Positions 53,072-61,945 of a stretch of 64,000 nucleotides of DNA are shown piece by piece; position 1 is the first letter of the stretch, and each line of letters begins with the position of its first letter. The DNA comes from an uncultured Collinsella sp. (GTDB lineage: Bacteria > Actinomycetota > Coriobacteriia > Coriobacteriales > Coriobacteriaceae). The notes beneath the pieces were generated by a model. It worked only from the letters and a program-made list of their open reading frames with translations. It made no database searches and was not told the origin of the DNA. The stretch lies in NCBI GenBank assembly GCA_934630855.1, contig CAKTWW010000003.1, positions 30,590-94,589 of the forward strand, given 5' to 3'. Both the position numbers and the translations under genes were made by a program.

Positions 53072-53590
53072 ATGGCTTTTAATACGAAGGTCGATGTAGC
53101 CGATACCGAGCTCGAGGCGAACGAGGCCGCCGCCGATGCCGAGGACGTAACGCTCGAGGACCAGGCCCTTGCCGAGTCCGAGCCCGAAGACGAGACGGAT
53201 GAGGACGACGAGGAAGCGGACGAGTCCGAGGACTCGCTGACCTATTCCAACGGCGTGATCGAGAAGATCGTCGCCATGGCCACCCGCGAGGTGCCGCACG
53301 TGTTGGGCATGAAGGGCAACCTCATGCACTTTGTGCAGGAACAGTTTGGTGCCGAGAATCTGACCAAGGGCGTGACGGTCGAGGTCACCGATGACAACCG
53401 CGTGGTCGTCAATATCTCGGTCATCATCGAGTATGGTGCCTACGCGCCCGCGATCTTCGACGACGTTAAGGCACGTGTCACCGAGCGCTTGGCTGCAATG
53501 ACCGGCCTTGAGGTTGCAGGCGTCAACCTGCGCATCGAGGATGTCATCACCCCCGAGGAGTACGAGCACCACGCCAACCAGCACGAATAA
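53072..53590 (+). CDS. asp23: Asp23/Gls24 family envelope stress protein
   Basis: Cytosolic protein of 172 residues that coats the inner membrane face via AmaP and responds to cell-wall stress in Gram-positive bacteria. An acidic N-terminal stretch (~1-55, mostly Glu and Asp) is followed by the Asp23 domain with NGVIEKIVAMATREV and the family's beta-strand core VVVNISVIIEYG. AGGAGG precedes the ATG. The repeat hairpin at 53589 overlaps its stop codon. Confidence 0.92.
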   Translation: MAFNTKVDVADTELEANEAAADAEDVTLEDQALAESEPEDETDEDDEEADESEDSLTYSNGVIEKIVAMATREVPHVLGMKGNLMHFVQEQFGAENLTKGVTVEVTDDNRVVVNISVIIEYGAYAPAIFDDVKARVTERLAAMTGLEVAGVNLRIEDVITPEEYEHHANQHE

Positions 53591-53640
53591 CCTGCCAAAA
53601 AGGGACAGGTTTGTTTTGGCAGGTTTTATCTGTGAAAACG
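53589..53640 (+). repeat. CCTGCCAAAA hairpin repeat, copy 4
   Basis: AACCTGCCAAAA (53589-53600) and TTTTGGCAGGTT (53614-53625) around AGGGACAGGTTTG, then TTTATCTGTGAAAACG. The left arm begins in the asp23 stop codon. Confidence 0.85.
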
Positions 53641-53644
53641 CTAG

Positions 53645-53685
53645 ACGGCCGGCCGCGCAAGCAAAAGCGCGGCCGGCCGTTATTT
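53645..53685 (+). terminator. Terminator after the asp23 operon
   Basis: ACGGCCGGCCGCGC (53645-53658) and GCGCGGCCGGCCGT (53667-53680) followed by TATTT. Confidence 0.85.
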
Positions 53686-53797
53686 GTATGGCCCCGGTGC
53701 AGCCATGCCGCTCGTCTAACCAAGGGTTGCAATCTTCGCGTTCCGCGTTACCCTAATGAGCGAATTGTTTCCAAATTGTTAACGAGGGGTTGCCGTA

Positions 53798-54820
53798 ATG
53801 GCCGACGAACACGAGACCGAAAGCAAGGCATGGGCGATCGAGGCCGCCGCGGCGGAGGCGGCGTCGCGTGCCGCCGAGGAGGTGCATCGTCCTCCCGTGG
53901 TGCCGATGGAGCGTGTGGTCGGGCGCGAGGATATCGAGCGTGGCGAGCGCGCCGGTCGCAAGCGTAGCCAGGAGCCGGGCTTTCCACGCTTTTTTGCCGA
54001 GCTTAATCTGGGCCTGATCCTCACAGCCTTCGCCATCGTTGCATTCAAGACTCCCAACCACTTTGCCTTCGGCGGCACCTCGGGCGTGTCGGTTATCCTG
54101 TCCACGCTGTTTCCGACCCTGCCGGTCGGCGTCTTTATGTGGATCATCAACGCGGTCCTGGTCGTCCTGGGTTTCATCTTCTTGGATCGTAAAGCGATTC
54201 TTTGGAGCGTCTTTGCCTCGTTTGCGCTTTCGGCCTATGTCTCGCTGTTTGAGCTCTTTATTCCCACCGATGTTTCGCTGACGGGCGATATGTGGCTCGA
54301 CCTGTGCTTTGCCGTTATCTTGCCAGCGCTGGGCAGTGCCATCGTCTTTGACATCGGCGCCTCCACGGGCGGCACGGACATTCTCGCCATGATCCTCAAG
54401 CGTCGCACGACGCTCGAGATCGGCCGCGCCCTGTTGCTGGTCGATATCGGCATCGTGACCATCGCTGCTTTTCTGTACGGCCCGCGCGTCGGCCTGTACT
54501 GCGTGCTTGGCCTGTTTGCCAAGACGCTCGTCGTCGACAAGGCTATCGAAGGTATTCACCTGCGCAAGGTCTGTACGATCATTTGCTCCGAGCCGCGTAA
54601 GGTCGAGGAGTTTATCGTCAAACACCTCAACCGCACGGCAACCATCAGCCGCGGCTACGGCGCCTTCTCGGGTAAGTGCGTCACGGTGATCATGAGCGTG
54701 CTGAGCCGTCGCGAGGCCGTGCAGCTGCGCCGCTATACTCGTGAGATTGACCCGGATGCATTCATCACAATCGTCGATAGTTCCGAAATCGTCGGCAAGG
54801 GCTTCCGCGGTACAAACTAG
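53798..54820 (+). CDS. YitT family membrane protein
   Basis: 340-residue protein: a charged N-terminal tail (~1-65), five helices of the DUF161/YitT domain (GGTSGVSVILS, GASTGGTDILAMIL) and a C-terminal DUF2179 domain (~255-335). YitT proteins are widespread in Gram-positive bacteria and of uncertain function. The long acidic/basic N-tail is unusual for the family. GAGGGG precedes the ATG; no operon partner. Confidence 0.85.
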   Translation: MADEHETESKAWAIEAAAAEAASRAAEEVHRPPVVPMERVVGREDIERGERAGRKRSQEPGFPRFFAELNLGLILTAFAIVAFKTPNHFAFGGTSGVSVILSTLFPTLPVGVFMWIINAVLVVLGFIFLDRKAILWSVFASFALSAYVSLFELFIPTDVSLTGDMWLDLCFAVILPALGSAIVFDIGASTGGTDILAMILKRRTTLEIGRALLLVDIGIVTIAAFLYGPRVGLYCVLGLFAKTLVVDKAIEGIHLRKVCTIICSEPRKVEEFIVKHLNRTATISRGYGAFSGKCVTVIMSVLSRREAVQLRRYTREIDPDAFITIVDSSEIVGKGFRGTN

Positions 54821-54969
54821 CCCAGGCGCACTCTTCGAATCATTGAATAGCACCGCCTACGTTGCAAAATGGTCATCTGGGCGCATTTATCCCCACAATG
54901 GGCGATAATGATGCCAAGACATCGTTTGCGATCCAGGTGATTCGCTCTAGATACGAAGGGATGATTTCG

Positions 54970-56325
54970 ATGTTCTGTTCGCAGTGTGGCGCCCCCATGG
55001 GCGACAACGACAAGTTCTGCGGCGTTTGCGGTGCGCCTAATACCGAGGCCCCGCAGGCTGCTACCTCTGCTCCGCAGGGACAGCCTCAGCAGCCGCAGCC
55101 CCAGCCGCAGCCGTTTGTTCAGCCCCAGCCGCAGCCGTTCGTTGCGCCCCAACCGGCTATGAATGTGCCCAAGGGCTGCATGGCGCAGGCTTTCAACGAC
55201 ATGCTCAAGGTTCCCGGTGCCCTGGTTCGCGTGTGCCAGATTGCCTTTTTGCCGGCACTGATCTGTGTCGTGTCGGTATTGGTGCTGTTTATCCCCGTTA
55301 TCGGCGGTATTGCAGCGGCTATTGGCTTTTTGCTCGCCTACGTCGCGAGCGTGTGCGGCGCCGGCTTTGGCATCGAGTGGGGCCGCGACCTGTCGCTCAA
55401 GGACGATAACGGTATGGAGCGTCCGCTGCTGCGTTCGACCTCGTTTGGCTTGGGCATTTTCTCGTCCGTCATTACGAACGTGCTCGAGTTCGTCGCCATT
55501 ATCCCGGTGATCGGCGTGGTGTTCTCGGCAATCGAGAGCGCTGTGATCGGTGCCGTCGGTTCGTATTATTACTTCGGCTCGAGCGGACTCGAGAGTGCGC
55601 TCGTCGGGTCGATGGGCCTGCTCGTCTTTGCCTTGATCGTCTCGTTTGTGCTGGGCATCTTCTTTAAGATGTTTGGCGATGCCGCTGTGATGCATTTTGC
55701 GGTTGTCGGCCGCGTGGAGAGCGCGTTTTCGCTCGAGAAGGTTTGGAAATCCTATAAGGCCAACTTGGGCAAGCTGTTCTGCGCTTCGATTCTCCCCGAG
55801 TTTTTGACGGGCATCGTCTCCAATATCATTACGTGGATCTTCACCGCCATCTTTAGCTTTATCGCTGCGCTGGGCATCAGCACCTACGGCTATTACGGTT
55901 ACTATTCTCGTCCGTCTGGTCTCGAGGCTATCATTGAAGGCGGCGGCATTACGCTCATCCTGTTCTTGATGATCGTCGCCTTTGTCACCGTGTTCCTGAA
56001 TGTATTTGGCAAGATGCTCAAGTATCGTGCTGTCGGTTACTGGGCCGCGCGCCATGCTGGCGAGTGGGCCGACGAGGACTCCGACGATGTTCTGACGTTT
56101 GTGCTTCCGGGCGAGAAGAAACCTGCTCCCGCGGGCTTCAATCCCATGGCCGCCGCTGGTGCTGCGCCTGCCCCGGCGCCCGCTCCGGCACCTGCACCTG
56201 CACCTGCCCCGGCCCCCGCACCTGCGCCCGAGGCCACGCCTGCGGAACCCGATTGGACCGCCGTCGCCACGCCGGCGGATGCGTCGGATGAGGCTCCTGC
56301 GGCCGAAAACAATCAAGCCGAATAA
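54970..56325 (+). CDS. Zinc-ribbon membrane protein with Gln/Pro-rich linker
   Basis: 451-residue protein. The N-terminus is a zinc ribbon (MFCSQCGAPMGDNDKFCGVC with four Cys), then a Pro/Gln-rich linker (~30-60), then a domain with several membrane segments (~70-380), then a tail of alternating Ala and Pro (~395-430). The architecture matches small-sensor-type envelope proteins of unknown function in Firmicutes and Actinobacteria. The start at 54970 has GAAGGG 9 bases upstream. The neighbour at 56521 has the same zinc-ribbon plus linker layout. Confidence 0.72.
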   Translation: MFCSQCGAPMGDNDKFCGVCGAPNTEAPQAATSAPQGQPQQPQPQPQPFVQPQPQPFVAPQPAMNVPKGCMAQAFNDMLKVPGALVRVCQIAFLPALICVVSVLVLFIPVIGGIAAAIGFLLAYVASVCGAGFGIEWGRDLSLKDDNGMERPLLRSTSFGLGIFSSVITNVLEFVAIIPVIGVVFSAIESAVIGAVGSYYYFGSSGLESALVGSMGLLVFALIVSFVLGIFFKMFGDAAVMHFAVVGRVESAFSLEKVWKSYKANLGKLFCASILPEFLTGIVSNIITWIFTAIFSFIAALGISTYGYYGYYSRPSGLEAIIEGGGITLILFLMIVAFVTVFLNVFGKMLKYRAVGYWAARHAGEWADEDSDDVLTFVLPGEKKPAPAGFNPMAAAGAAPAPAPAPAPAPAPAPAPAPAPEATPAEPDWTAVATPADASDEAPAAENNQAE

Positions 56326-56332
56326 ACGGTCT

Positions 56333-56368
56333 AGGCACCCCAAGCAACTGTGTTTGGGGTGCCTTTTG
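56333..56368 (+). terminator. Terminator after the zinc-ribbon protein gene
   Basis: AGGCACCCCAA (56333-56343) and TTGGGGTGCCT (56354-56364) followed by TTT. Confidence 0.85.
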
Positions 56369-56433
56369 CTACTGCGAAAGCAAAAAAGTGGTTGCGAAAG
56401 CGGTTTCAGTCAAATTTCTTCGAATTTGGTCAA

Positions 56434-56445
56434 TGTTGCGCAACA
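56434..56445. promoter_or_regulatory. TGTTGCGCAACA palindrome upstream of the DUF4234 gene
   Basis: 12-bp palindrome sharing the core of the one at 40052-40065, at a similar distance (76 versus 66 bp) from the next start codon. Confidence 0.5.
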
Positions 56446-56520
56446 ACGTCGCGGCTATTGTTGAGAACATAGACATGTAAGGTTTGAGGGCGTGCAACGC
56501 CCCAGGAAAAGGAGAGGCTT

Positions 56521-57180
56521 ATGTTTTGTCCTAATTGCGGATCGTCCCTTTCGGACGATGCCAAGTTCTGCCCGGTCTGTGGATCTCCTATCGGTGCCGC
56601 TTCCGCTGCTCCGCAGCCTCAGCCTGCACCCCAGCCGGCCCCTCAGCCGCAGCCTGCGCCTCAGCCCGCTCCGGTTCAGGCTGTCCAGCCTCAGCCGCAG
56701 CCTCAGCAGTATGCGAATCAGCAGCAGTACACCGGTCAGTACGCCCAGCAGCCGGCTGCCGCCCCGATGGGCTATGGACCTGTTAAGGCCGACCGCAGCC
56801 TGATCGGCTGGCTCCTGCTTTCCATCGTGACCTGCGGTATCTATTCGTATTACTTCCTCTATTGCCTGGCTCGCGACATCAATACCATGTGCCAGGACGA
56901 CGGCGATTCTACGCCGGGTCTGGCCGCGTTTATCTTGCTGTCGTTCGTGACTTGCGGCTTCTACGCGTACTACTGGTACTACAAGATCGGCAACCGTCTG
57001 CAGGCCAACGCTCCTCGCTACGGTTTGATGTTCCAGGAGAACGGTACCACCATTCTTATGTGGCAGATTATCGGCGTGCTTCTGTGCGGCCTTGGCCCCA
57101 TCTTTGCCATGAACATCATCATCAAGAACACCAACGCCATGGCTACGGTCTACAACACCCGTCTCGGCGCTCGTGCCTAA
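56521..57180 (+). CDS. Zinc-ribbon DUF4234 membrane protein
   Basis: 219-residue protein with an N-terminal zinc ribbon (MFCPNCGSSLSDDAKFCPVC), a Pro/Gln/Ala-rich linker (~30-85), and a C-terminal DUF4234 domain with three helices (SLIGWLLLSIVTCGIYSYYF and repeats). Function unknown. GGAGAGG precedes the ATG. It is probably a paralogue in layout of the gene at 54970, and it shares an upstream palindrome with the 40-kb surface protein gene. Confidence 0.82.
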   Translation: MFCPNCGSSLSDDAKFCPVCGSPIGAASAAPQPQPAPQPAPQPQPAPQPAPVQAVQPQPQPQQYANQQQYTGQYAQQPAAAPMGYGPVKADRSLIGWLLLSIVTCGIYSYYFLYCLARDINTMCQDDGDSTPGLAAFILLSFVTCGFYAYYWYYKIGNRLQANAPRYGLMFQENGTTILMWQIIGVLLCGLGPIFAMNIIIKNTNAMATVYNTRLGARA

Positions 57181-57193
57181 CGATTAAGGCATC

Positions 57194-57670
57194 GTGAACG
57201 ACTCTAGGGAAAATAAGGGCGCGGCGGAGCTCATCCGCCGCGCCCTTTCTTGTATCGGCGTGCTCTTTGTCGCCTGGCTCGCGCTCTACCTGCTCGACAT
57301 CGGCTGCGTGTTTCGTCTGATGACGGGCATTCCCTGTCCGGGATGTGGCATGACGAGGGCCTGGTTGGCGGCACTGCGCCTCGATTTTGCGGCGGCTTTT
57401 GCCTACCATCCGCTGTTTTGGGCCGTGCCGATTGCTTTTGTGCTCGCATTTGTGCGCGATGGGGCAGCATCGAACAAGCTGAAGCGCGGCATCGATATCA
57501 TGATCGCTGTTCTGTGCGGGCTGGTCATCTCCGTGTGGATCGTGCGACTCGTCAATCCGGCGGATGCGGGCCTGCTCTTTGGTGGACATGCTCCCACCGG
57601 GGTTCCCGACGACATCATCCACCTCGAACAGCCGAGATGGTTCGCCTTCCTGCGCGCTTTCCTGTCGTGA
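57194..57670 (+). CDS. DUF2752 membrane protein
   Basis: 158-residue membrane protein with three helices and the family motif GIPCPGCGMTRAW containing two Cys. It begins with GTG at 57194, 13 bp after the DUF4234 stop, so it is likely co-transcribed although the upstream site is weak. Function unknown; DUF2752 genes often lie next to DUF4234-type genes, as here. Confidence 0.8.
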   Translation: MNDSRENKGAAELIRRALSCIGVLFVAWLALYLLDIGCVFRLMTGIPCPGCGMTRAWLAALRLDFAAAFAYHPLFWAVPIAFVLAFVRDGAASNKLKRGIDIMIAVLCGLVISVWIVRLVNPADAGLLFGGHAPTGVPDDIIHLEQPRWFAFLRAFLS

Positions 57671-57704
57671 CGGTGGGTGGCCCAGAAAAAACTGCCGACA
57701 CATG

Positions 57705-57746
57705 AGCGGGGGCGAACGTTAAAGCAACGTTCGCCCCCGCTTTGTT
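57705..57746. terminator. Bidirectional terminator between convergent genes
   Basis: AGCGGGGGCGAACGTT (57705-57720) and AACGTTCGCCCCCGCT (57726-57741), 5-base loop, then TTTGTTA. Confidence 0.88.
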
Positions 57747-57775
57747 ATAGCCGGATGGTTGTGGATGTGCGGCGA

Positions 57776-59239
57776 TTACTCGTCGTGCCTTTCCTCGTGG
57801 CGAGCGGCGGCGCGGGCATCGTGAATGCCCTTGATGGCGGCATGGCGGGCGGTGCGGGCGTCGTGTACGGCGTCGCGGGCCTCGGCGGCCGTGGCCTTGG
57901 CAGAGCGCAGCTTGGCGGCCAGGTCGGGATTGGTCTCGGCAACCGCGGCGATCGTGGGGCCGTCGAGCTCTTCTTGCGTGGGCTCGGCCAAAAAGTCGAT
58001 GGCATACTGAGCGGCTACCATGGAGCCCTTGGCCAATACCGACTCGTCAATCTTGTAGAAGCAAGAATGTTGGGCGTACGTAGCGCCGATCTGGGGATTG
58101 CGCGCGCCGACAAAGGCAAGTACGCCCGGCACGCGGCGCAGATACTCCGAAAAGTCTTCGCCCGAAAGCGTGCCGCGGTAATGGCCCTCGCCCGCGGGAC
58201 CCAGGCACTTGAGCACGGCTTGGCGGCAGCGCTCGCTCGAGGCGGCATCGTTTTCGACCTTGTAGTTGGCGATGGTGTAATCGGTAAGCTCGGCCTCGGC
58301 GCCTAGGGCTGCCGCGGTGTGCTCCACGATGCGGCGCATAAGCTCGGGCATCTCCTCATGCGTCTTGTCGCCATAGGTGCGCACCGTGCCGGCGAGGTAG
58401 GCCGTACCGGCGATAACGTTGCGCGCCGTGCCGCCGTGCAACTCGCCGACGGTGATGACGGCGGGCTCGTAGGGGCTGATCTCGCGCGAGACGATGGTCT
58501 GCAGGGCGTTGACGATCTCGGCAGCCACCATAACGGCGTCGTGGCCGCGCTGGGGCATGGCGCCATGGCACGAGGTGCCGCGGACGTCGATGCGGAACCA
58601 GTCGGTGTTTGCCATGCGCGGTCCGGGCTCACAGCTCACGGTGCCGGCGTCGACCTCGCTCCAGATATGCGCGGCGTAGGCGCCGTCGACGCCATCGAGT
58701 ACACCGGTGCCGATCATGAGCTTGGCGCCCTGGCCGTTTTCCTCGCTGGGCTGGAATACGATACGGATCTCGCCGTGGATGTCATCGGTCATGTGGCGCA
58801 GAATCTGCAGCGTGCCGAGCATCATGGCGATATGGCAGTCGTGACCGCAGGCGTGCATGCAGCCCTCGTTGACGCTGGCGAACTCCTCGCCGGTTTGCTC
58901 GGTAACGGGAAGGGCGTCGATATCGGCGCGCAGCAGAACACGGCGACGCGGCGTGCCGTCCTTGCGGTAGGCGTCGGGCGCGGTGCCGCGCAGCGTTGCA
59001 ACCAGGCCGGTCTTGAGCGGGCGCTCGTAGGGGATATTCATGGCGTCGAGCTGGTTGGCGATGTCGGAAGTCGTGCGCTCCTCGGCAAGGCTCAGCTCCG
59101 GGTGCTTATGGAAGTGACGGCGCTGCTTGATGATGTAGGGCTCAAACTCGGCGGCTATATCTTGGATGGCCGCGGTGACGTCATCTGCCGCGCGAACCTC
59201 GGTTGCCGCCATGATCTGCTGTGCCTTGGTTTTCGTCAT
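57776..59239 (-). CDS. M20 family amidohydrolase with C-terminal extension
   Basis: Metallo-amidohydrolase of 487 residues, of the IAA-amino-acid/N-acyl-amino-acid hydrolase group. Metal ligands are in HACGHDCHIAMML, EENGQGAKLM and MPQRGHDAV; the dimerisation domain lies between. The last ~55 residues are an Ala/Arg/His-rich helical extension not usual for M20 enzymes. The start at 59239 has AAGGAG 10 bases upstream; the longer open frame upstream overlaps the divergent gene. The substrate is unknown, and it is divergent from another amidohydrolase. Confidence 0.85.
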   Translation of the reverse strand: MTKTKAQQIMAATEVRAADDVTAAIQDIAAEFEPYIIKQRRHFHKHPELSLAEERTTSDIANQLDAMNIPYERPLKTGLVATLRGTAPDAYRKDGTPRRRVLLRADIDALPVTEQTGEEFASVNEGCMHACGHDCHIAMMLGTLQILRHMTDDIHGEIRIVFQPSEENGQGAKLMIGTGVLDGVDGAYAAHIWSEVDAGTVSCEPGPRMANTDWFRIDVRGTSCHGAMPQRGHDAVMVAAEIVNALQTIVSREISPYEPAVITVGELHGGTARNVIAGTAYLAGTVRTYGDKTHEEMPELMRRIVEHTAAALGAEAELTDYTIANYKVENDAASSERCRQAVLKCLGPAGEGHYRGTLSGEDFSEYLRRVPGVLAFVGARNPQIGATYAQHSCFYKIDESVLAKGSMVAAQYAIDFLAEPTQEELDGPTIAAVAETNPDLAAKLRSAKATAAEARDAVHDARTARHAAIKGIHDARAAARHEERHDE

Positions 59240-59407
59240 AGTCGATTTGCTCCTTGCTGGCTCGATCGCAAAATCGTACAGGCTCTCTCCAGTATGCCAC
59301 CTGCCACTTGGCGTGGCAAAGTTGCCGTTTGCCGCTTGGGGTTTTGTAACAAGAGTGGGGGAGTACACTCGAGGGTGTTGAATTTCCTGCCAGAGATGGG
59401 GATGCCC

Positions 59408-61045
59408 ATGCAGCATATCGATCGGATTATCCGCTCCAAGAACGTCTTTACTGCGCAAGATGGCATTGATAACGCCCGCGAGCTGGCGATTGCCATCGCA
59501 GGCGATCGCATCGTCGCGGTCGGCGCGCCCGATGACGTGATTGCCGCCGCTCCTGCCGCCACGCCAGTTATCGACTACGGCGAGCAGTTTGTCTGCCCCG
59601 GCTTCCACGATGCGCACCTGCACTTCTTTCACACCTCGGTTGGCTCCTCGCCCTACATGCTCATGGATATGGGCACGTCCGAGGCGGCATTGGTGCAGCA
59701 TGCACTCGAGTTTTCCCAAGGTCTGCCCGATGACGCCTGGGTCGTGACCCAGGGCTGGCGCGATTACCGCTGGGATCCGCCCGAGCACCCCACCAAGGCG
59801 TCGCTCGATGCAGCCTTCCCCGATCGCCCCTGCGTTATGTATTCGGGCGACGGGCATACCCTGTGGCTCAACAGCCGCGCGCTCGAAGCGCTTGGCGTCA
59901 CGCGCGACAGCGAGCCACCGGCGGGCGGCAGTTATGACAAGGACGCAAGCGGCGAGCTCACGGGCATCGCGCATGAAGCGGCTGCCATGCAGCTACTGCC
60001 CCGTTGCCTGGAGTGGCTGGGCGAGGACCGCATCGCGAGCGCTTACGCCGACCAGATGAAGCGCATGGCCGAGATGGGCATCACCTCGATCTGCGACATG
60101 TCGCTTATGCCCATGCCGGGCTGCGACTTCATTCGCGACGACGTTTACGACAAGCTGCAGGCCTCCGGCAAGCTGGGCATCCGCGCGCATCTGTTCCCCA
60201 CGCTGCTGGACGACCAGTCGCGCCTGGAAGAGCTACAGGCACGTTATGCGAACAACGTGCTACTTTCGGCGCCGGGCTTCAAGCAGTTCTTTGACGGTGT
60301 GTCGAGCGAACACACGGCGTATCTCACCGAGCCTTACACCAATCCGCGTTTCCCAGGCGACCAGGGTCGCCTGACGGTTCCTGTCGAGCGCATGCGCAAG
60401 TTGGTTCTGGCGGCAGCCGAGCGCGGCCACGCCGTGCGCATCCACGTCATCGGCGACGGAGCCATCCATGCCGCGCTCGATATCTTTGAGGAGGCAGCAG
60501 AGCTCTACGGCCTGCCCCAGCACGGCCACAACACCCTCGAGCATCTGGAGAACCTGCTGCCTGAGGATATCGACCGTCTACGCAAGCTTAACGTGATCGC
60601 CTCGAGCCAGCCCTGCCACATCACGCTCGACCCGGGTGGCCCCGAGCGTGACCTGGGCCTGGAGCGCAGCCGCATTATGTGGCCGTTTGCAACCTATAAG
60701 AAGCGCGGCATCCGCCAAGCCTTCGGCACCGACAGTCCCATCACGGCCGTCACCAGCATGAACGTGCTCTATACGGCCATCACACGTCAAGACCCCCGCA
60801 GCCACTGGCCCGAGGGCGGCTGGCTGCCGAGCGAGCGCATCGACGCGGCAACGGCCCTGCGCAACTACACCCTGGGCAGCGCCTACGCAGCAGGCGACGA
60901 GCAAAACCTCGGCAGCCTGGAACCCGGCAAATACGCCGACCTGGTAGTCCTGGACCAAAACCCACTCACCATCGACCCCCAAGAGCTCCAAGCTACCAAA
61001 GTCCAAGCCACCTACCTAGCCGGCAACCTCATCTACGAACGCTAG
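59408..61045 (+). CDS. Amidohydrolase family 3 (YtcJ-like)
   Basis: Metal-dependent amidohydrolase of 545 residues. The beta-sandwich N-terminus (IIRSKNVFT) leads to the metal motif GFHDAHLHFF; later DGVSSEHTAYL, IHVIGDGAIH and FGTDSPIT supply further ligands. YtcJ-type enzymes are often annotated as imidazolonepropionase-like or N-acyl hydrolases; the substrate is unproven. Three in-frame ATGs lie at 59396, 59402 and 59408; the last has GGGG 6 bases upstream. Divergent from the M20 gene by ~170 bp. Confidence 0.85.
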   Translation: MQHIDRIIRSKNVFTAQDGIDNARELAIAIAGDRIVAVGAPDDVIAAAPAATPVIDYGEQFVCPGFHDAHLHFFHTSVGSSPYMLMDMGTSEAALVQHALEFSQGLPDDAWVVTQGWRDYRWDPPEHPTKASLDAAFPDRPCVMYSGDGHTLWLNSRALEALGVTRDSEPPAGGSYDKDASGELTGIAHEAAAMQLLPRCLEWLGEDRIASAYADQMKRMAEMGITSICDMSLMPMPGCDFIRDDVYDKLQASGKLGIRAHLFPTLLDDQSRLEELQARYANNVLLSAPGFKQFFDGVSSEHTAYLTEPYTNPRFPGDQGRLTVPVERMRKLVLAAAERGHAVRIHVIGDGAIHAALDIFEEAAELYGLPQHGHNTLEHLENLLPEDIDRLRKLNVIASSQPCHITLDPGGPERDLGLERSRIMWPFATYKKRGIRQAFGTDSPITAVTSMNVLYTAITRQDPRSHWPEGGWLPSERIDAATALRNYTLGSAYAAGDEQNLGSLEPGKYADLVVLDQNPLTIDPQELQATKVQATYLAGNLIYER

Positions 61046-61065
61046 AGCTCATGCCATACCGTTAG

Positions 61066-61110
61066 AGGCGGTTCGGGCGACCTATTTGGGGGGCGCCCGA
61101 ACCGCCTTTG
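61066..61110 (+). terminator. Terminator of the amidohydrolase gene
   Basis: AGGCGGTTCGGGCG (61066-61079) and CGCCCGAACCGCCT (61094-61107) with a 14-base loop and TTTG. Confidence 0.88.
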
Positions 61111-61308
61111 TTTATCGCGTCCGCCATGGGCGTCTCCGTTTGTTGAACTTGGGCGCGGGGCGGTGACATTGCTGCTCCGCGCACTCAATTTGGCCTTCTG
61201 CAATGGCGTTTCTTGTTGTTTTGCATATTCCTTAGTGCTGTTTGCATAAAATGGCGGGAATGCCTTTTCCCTCCCCGAAGTACCCCCGCCTAGGCCGTGC
61301 AAAAAATG

Positions 61309-61518
61309 GAGTATTCAGCATCGCGGACCCCGCTGGTACCGCTGCGGGCGGGTGGCGCTGCGGGAGTCGACGTCATTTTGAGGTCCGGTGAGGCGTGCAG
61401 CACACTTATTTGGTTCCAACGGAGCTTGTCTGTTGGCCCAAACCGCCCACCGAAGGCATCCACGGGGCGAAAAGGTGTTTCCGACGCGTATGCAGCCGCC
61501 CTGGTTTGCTGAATACTC
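61309..61518. repeat. GAGTATTCAGCA inverted repeat bounding ~186 bp
   Basis: GAGTATTCAGCA (61309-61320) and TGCTGAATACTC (61507-61518). The outer flanks are also related (GCAAAAAATG against CAAAAATGC). The enclosed GC-rich DNA has no credible gene. It is part of the 900-bp gene-free stretch 61046-61945. Confidence 0.6.
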
Positions 61519-61643
61519 GCAAAAATGCACGGCGCCTCCCGGGGGACCCGTGCGCGCAGCGGAAACCATGCTCACATTGCCATCCGCATCGCCATTTTGC
61601 TGCACTGACTTTTCTGGATGCCGGGTCCGAATAAGTTACCCCA

Positions 61644-61776
61644 GCTCCCGGGGCGGACCGGAGGGCATGAAGTTTGTCGCGAGTTCCGCACGCAAAGGAA
61701 AGCACTTAATGTGCTTTCCGTCTTGCGCAGGACTGTAGAGCGGCAAACTTCATGCCCTCCGGTCCGCCCCGGGAGC
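61644..61776. repeat. 36-bp inverted repeat with nested hairpin upstream of groES
   Basis: Left arm 61644-61679 begins GCTCCCGGGGCGGACCGGAG; right arm 61741-61776 is its reverse complement with one mismatch. Inside, GGAAAGCAC-TTAAT-GTGCTTTCC (61697-61719) is enclosed by CGCAA/TTGCG. Outside the arms, GATGCCGGG and CCCGGCATTC can also pair. Confidence 0.88.
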
Positions 61777-61945
61777 CATCGCTAAGTTATCCCCCGGCAT
61801 TCAGAAAATCTAAGTGCCAAAAAATAAGATTTTTTGACTCCGTGTTGTATAACCCGCCATTCGTGGGTACCATTCAACGCGTACGCAAACGAAGTAGGGA
61901 AACCCGCGCGGTCCAGCCGCGCGGCCCAAAAAGGAGGAAACAAGC

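Noticed and set aside
54817..56343. 508-codon minus frame opposite the zinc-ribbon protein
   Set aside because: The plus frame has the four-Cys zinc ribbon and membrane segments; the minus frame has none.
61388..61738. 116-codon ORF in the gap before groES
   Set aside because: It spans inverted-repeat DNA, has no ribosome-binding site and shows no protein-like composition.
61777..61945. CIRCE or HspR operator upstream of groES
   Set aside because: Neither TTAGCACTC-N9-GAGTGCTAA nor CTTGAGT-N7-ACTCAAG is present.
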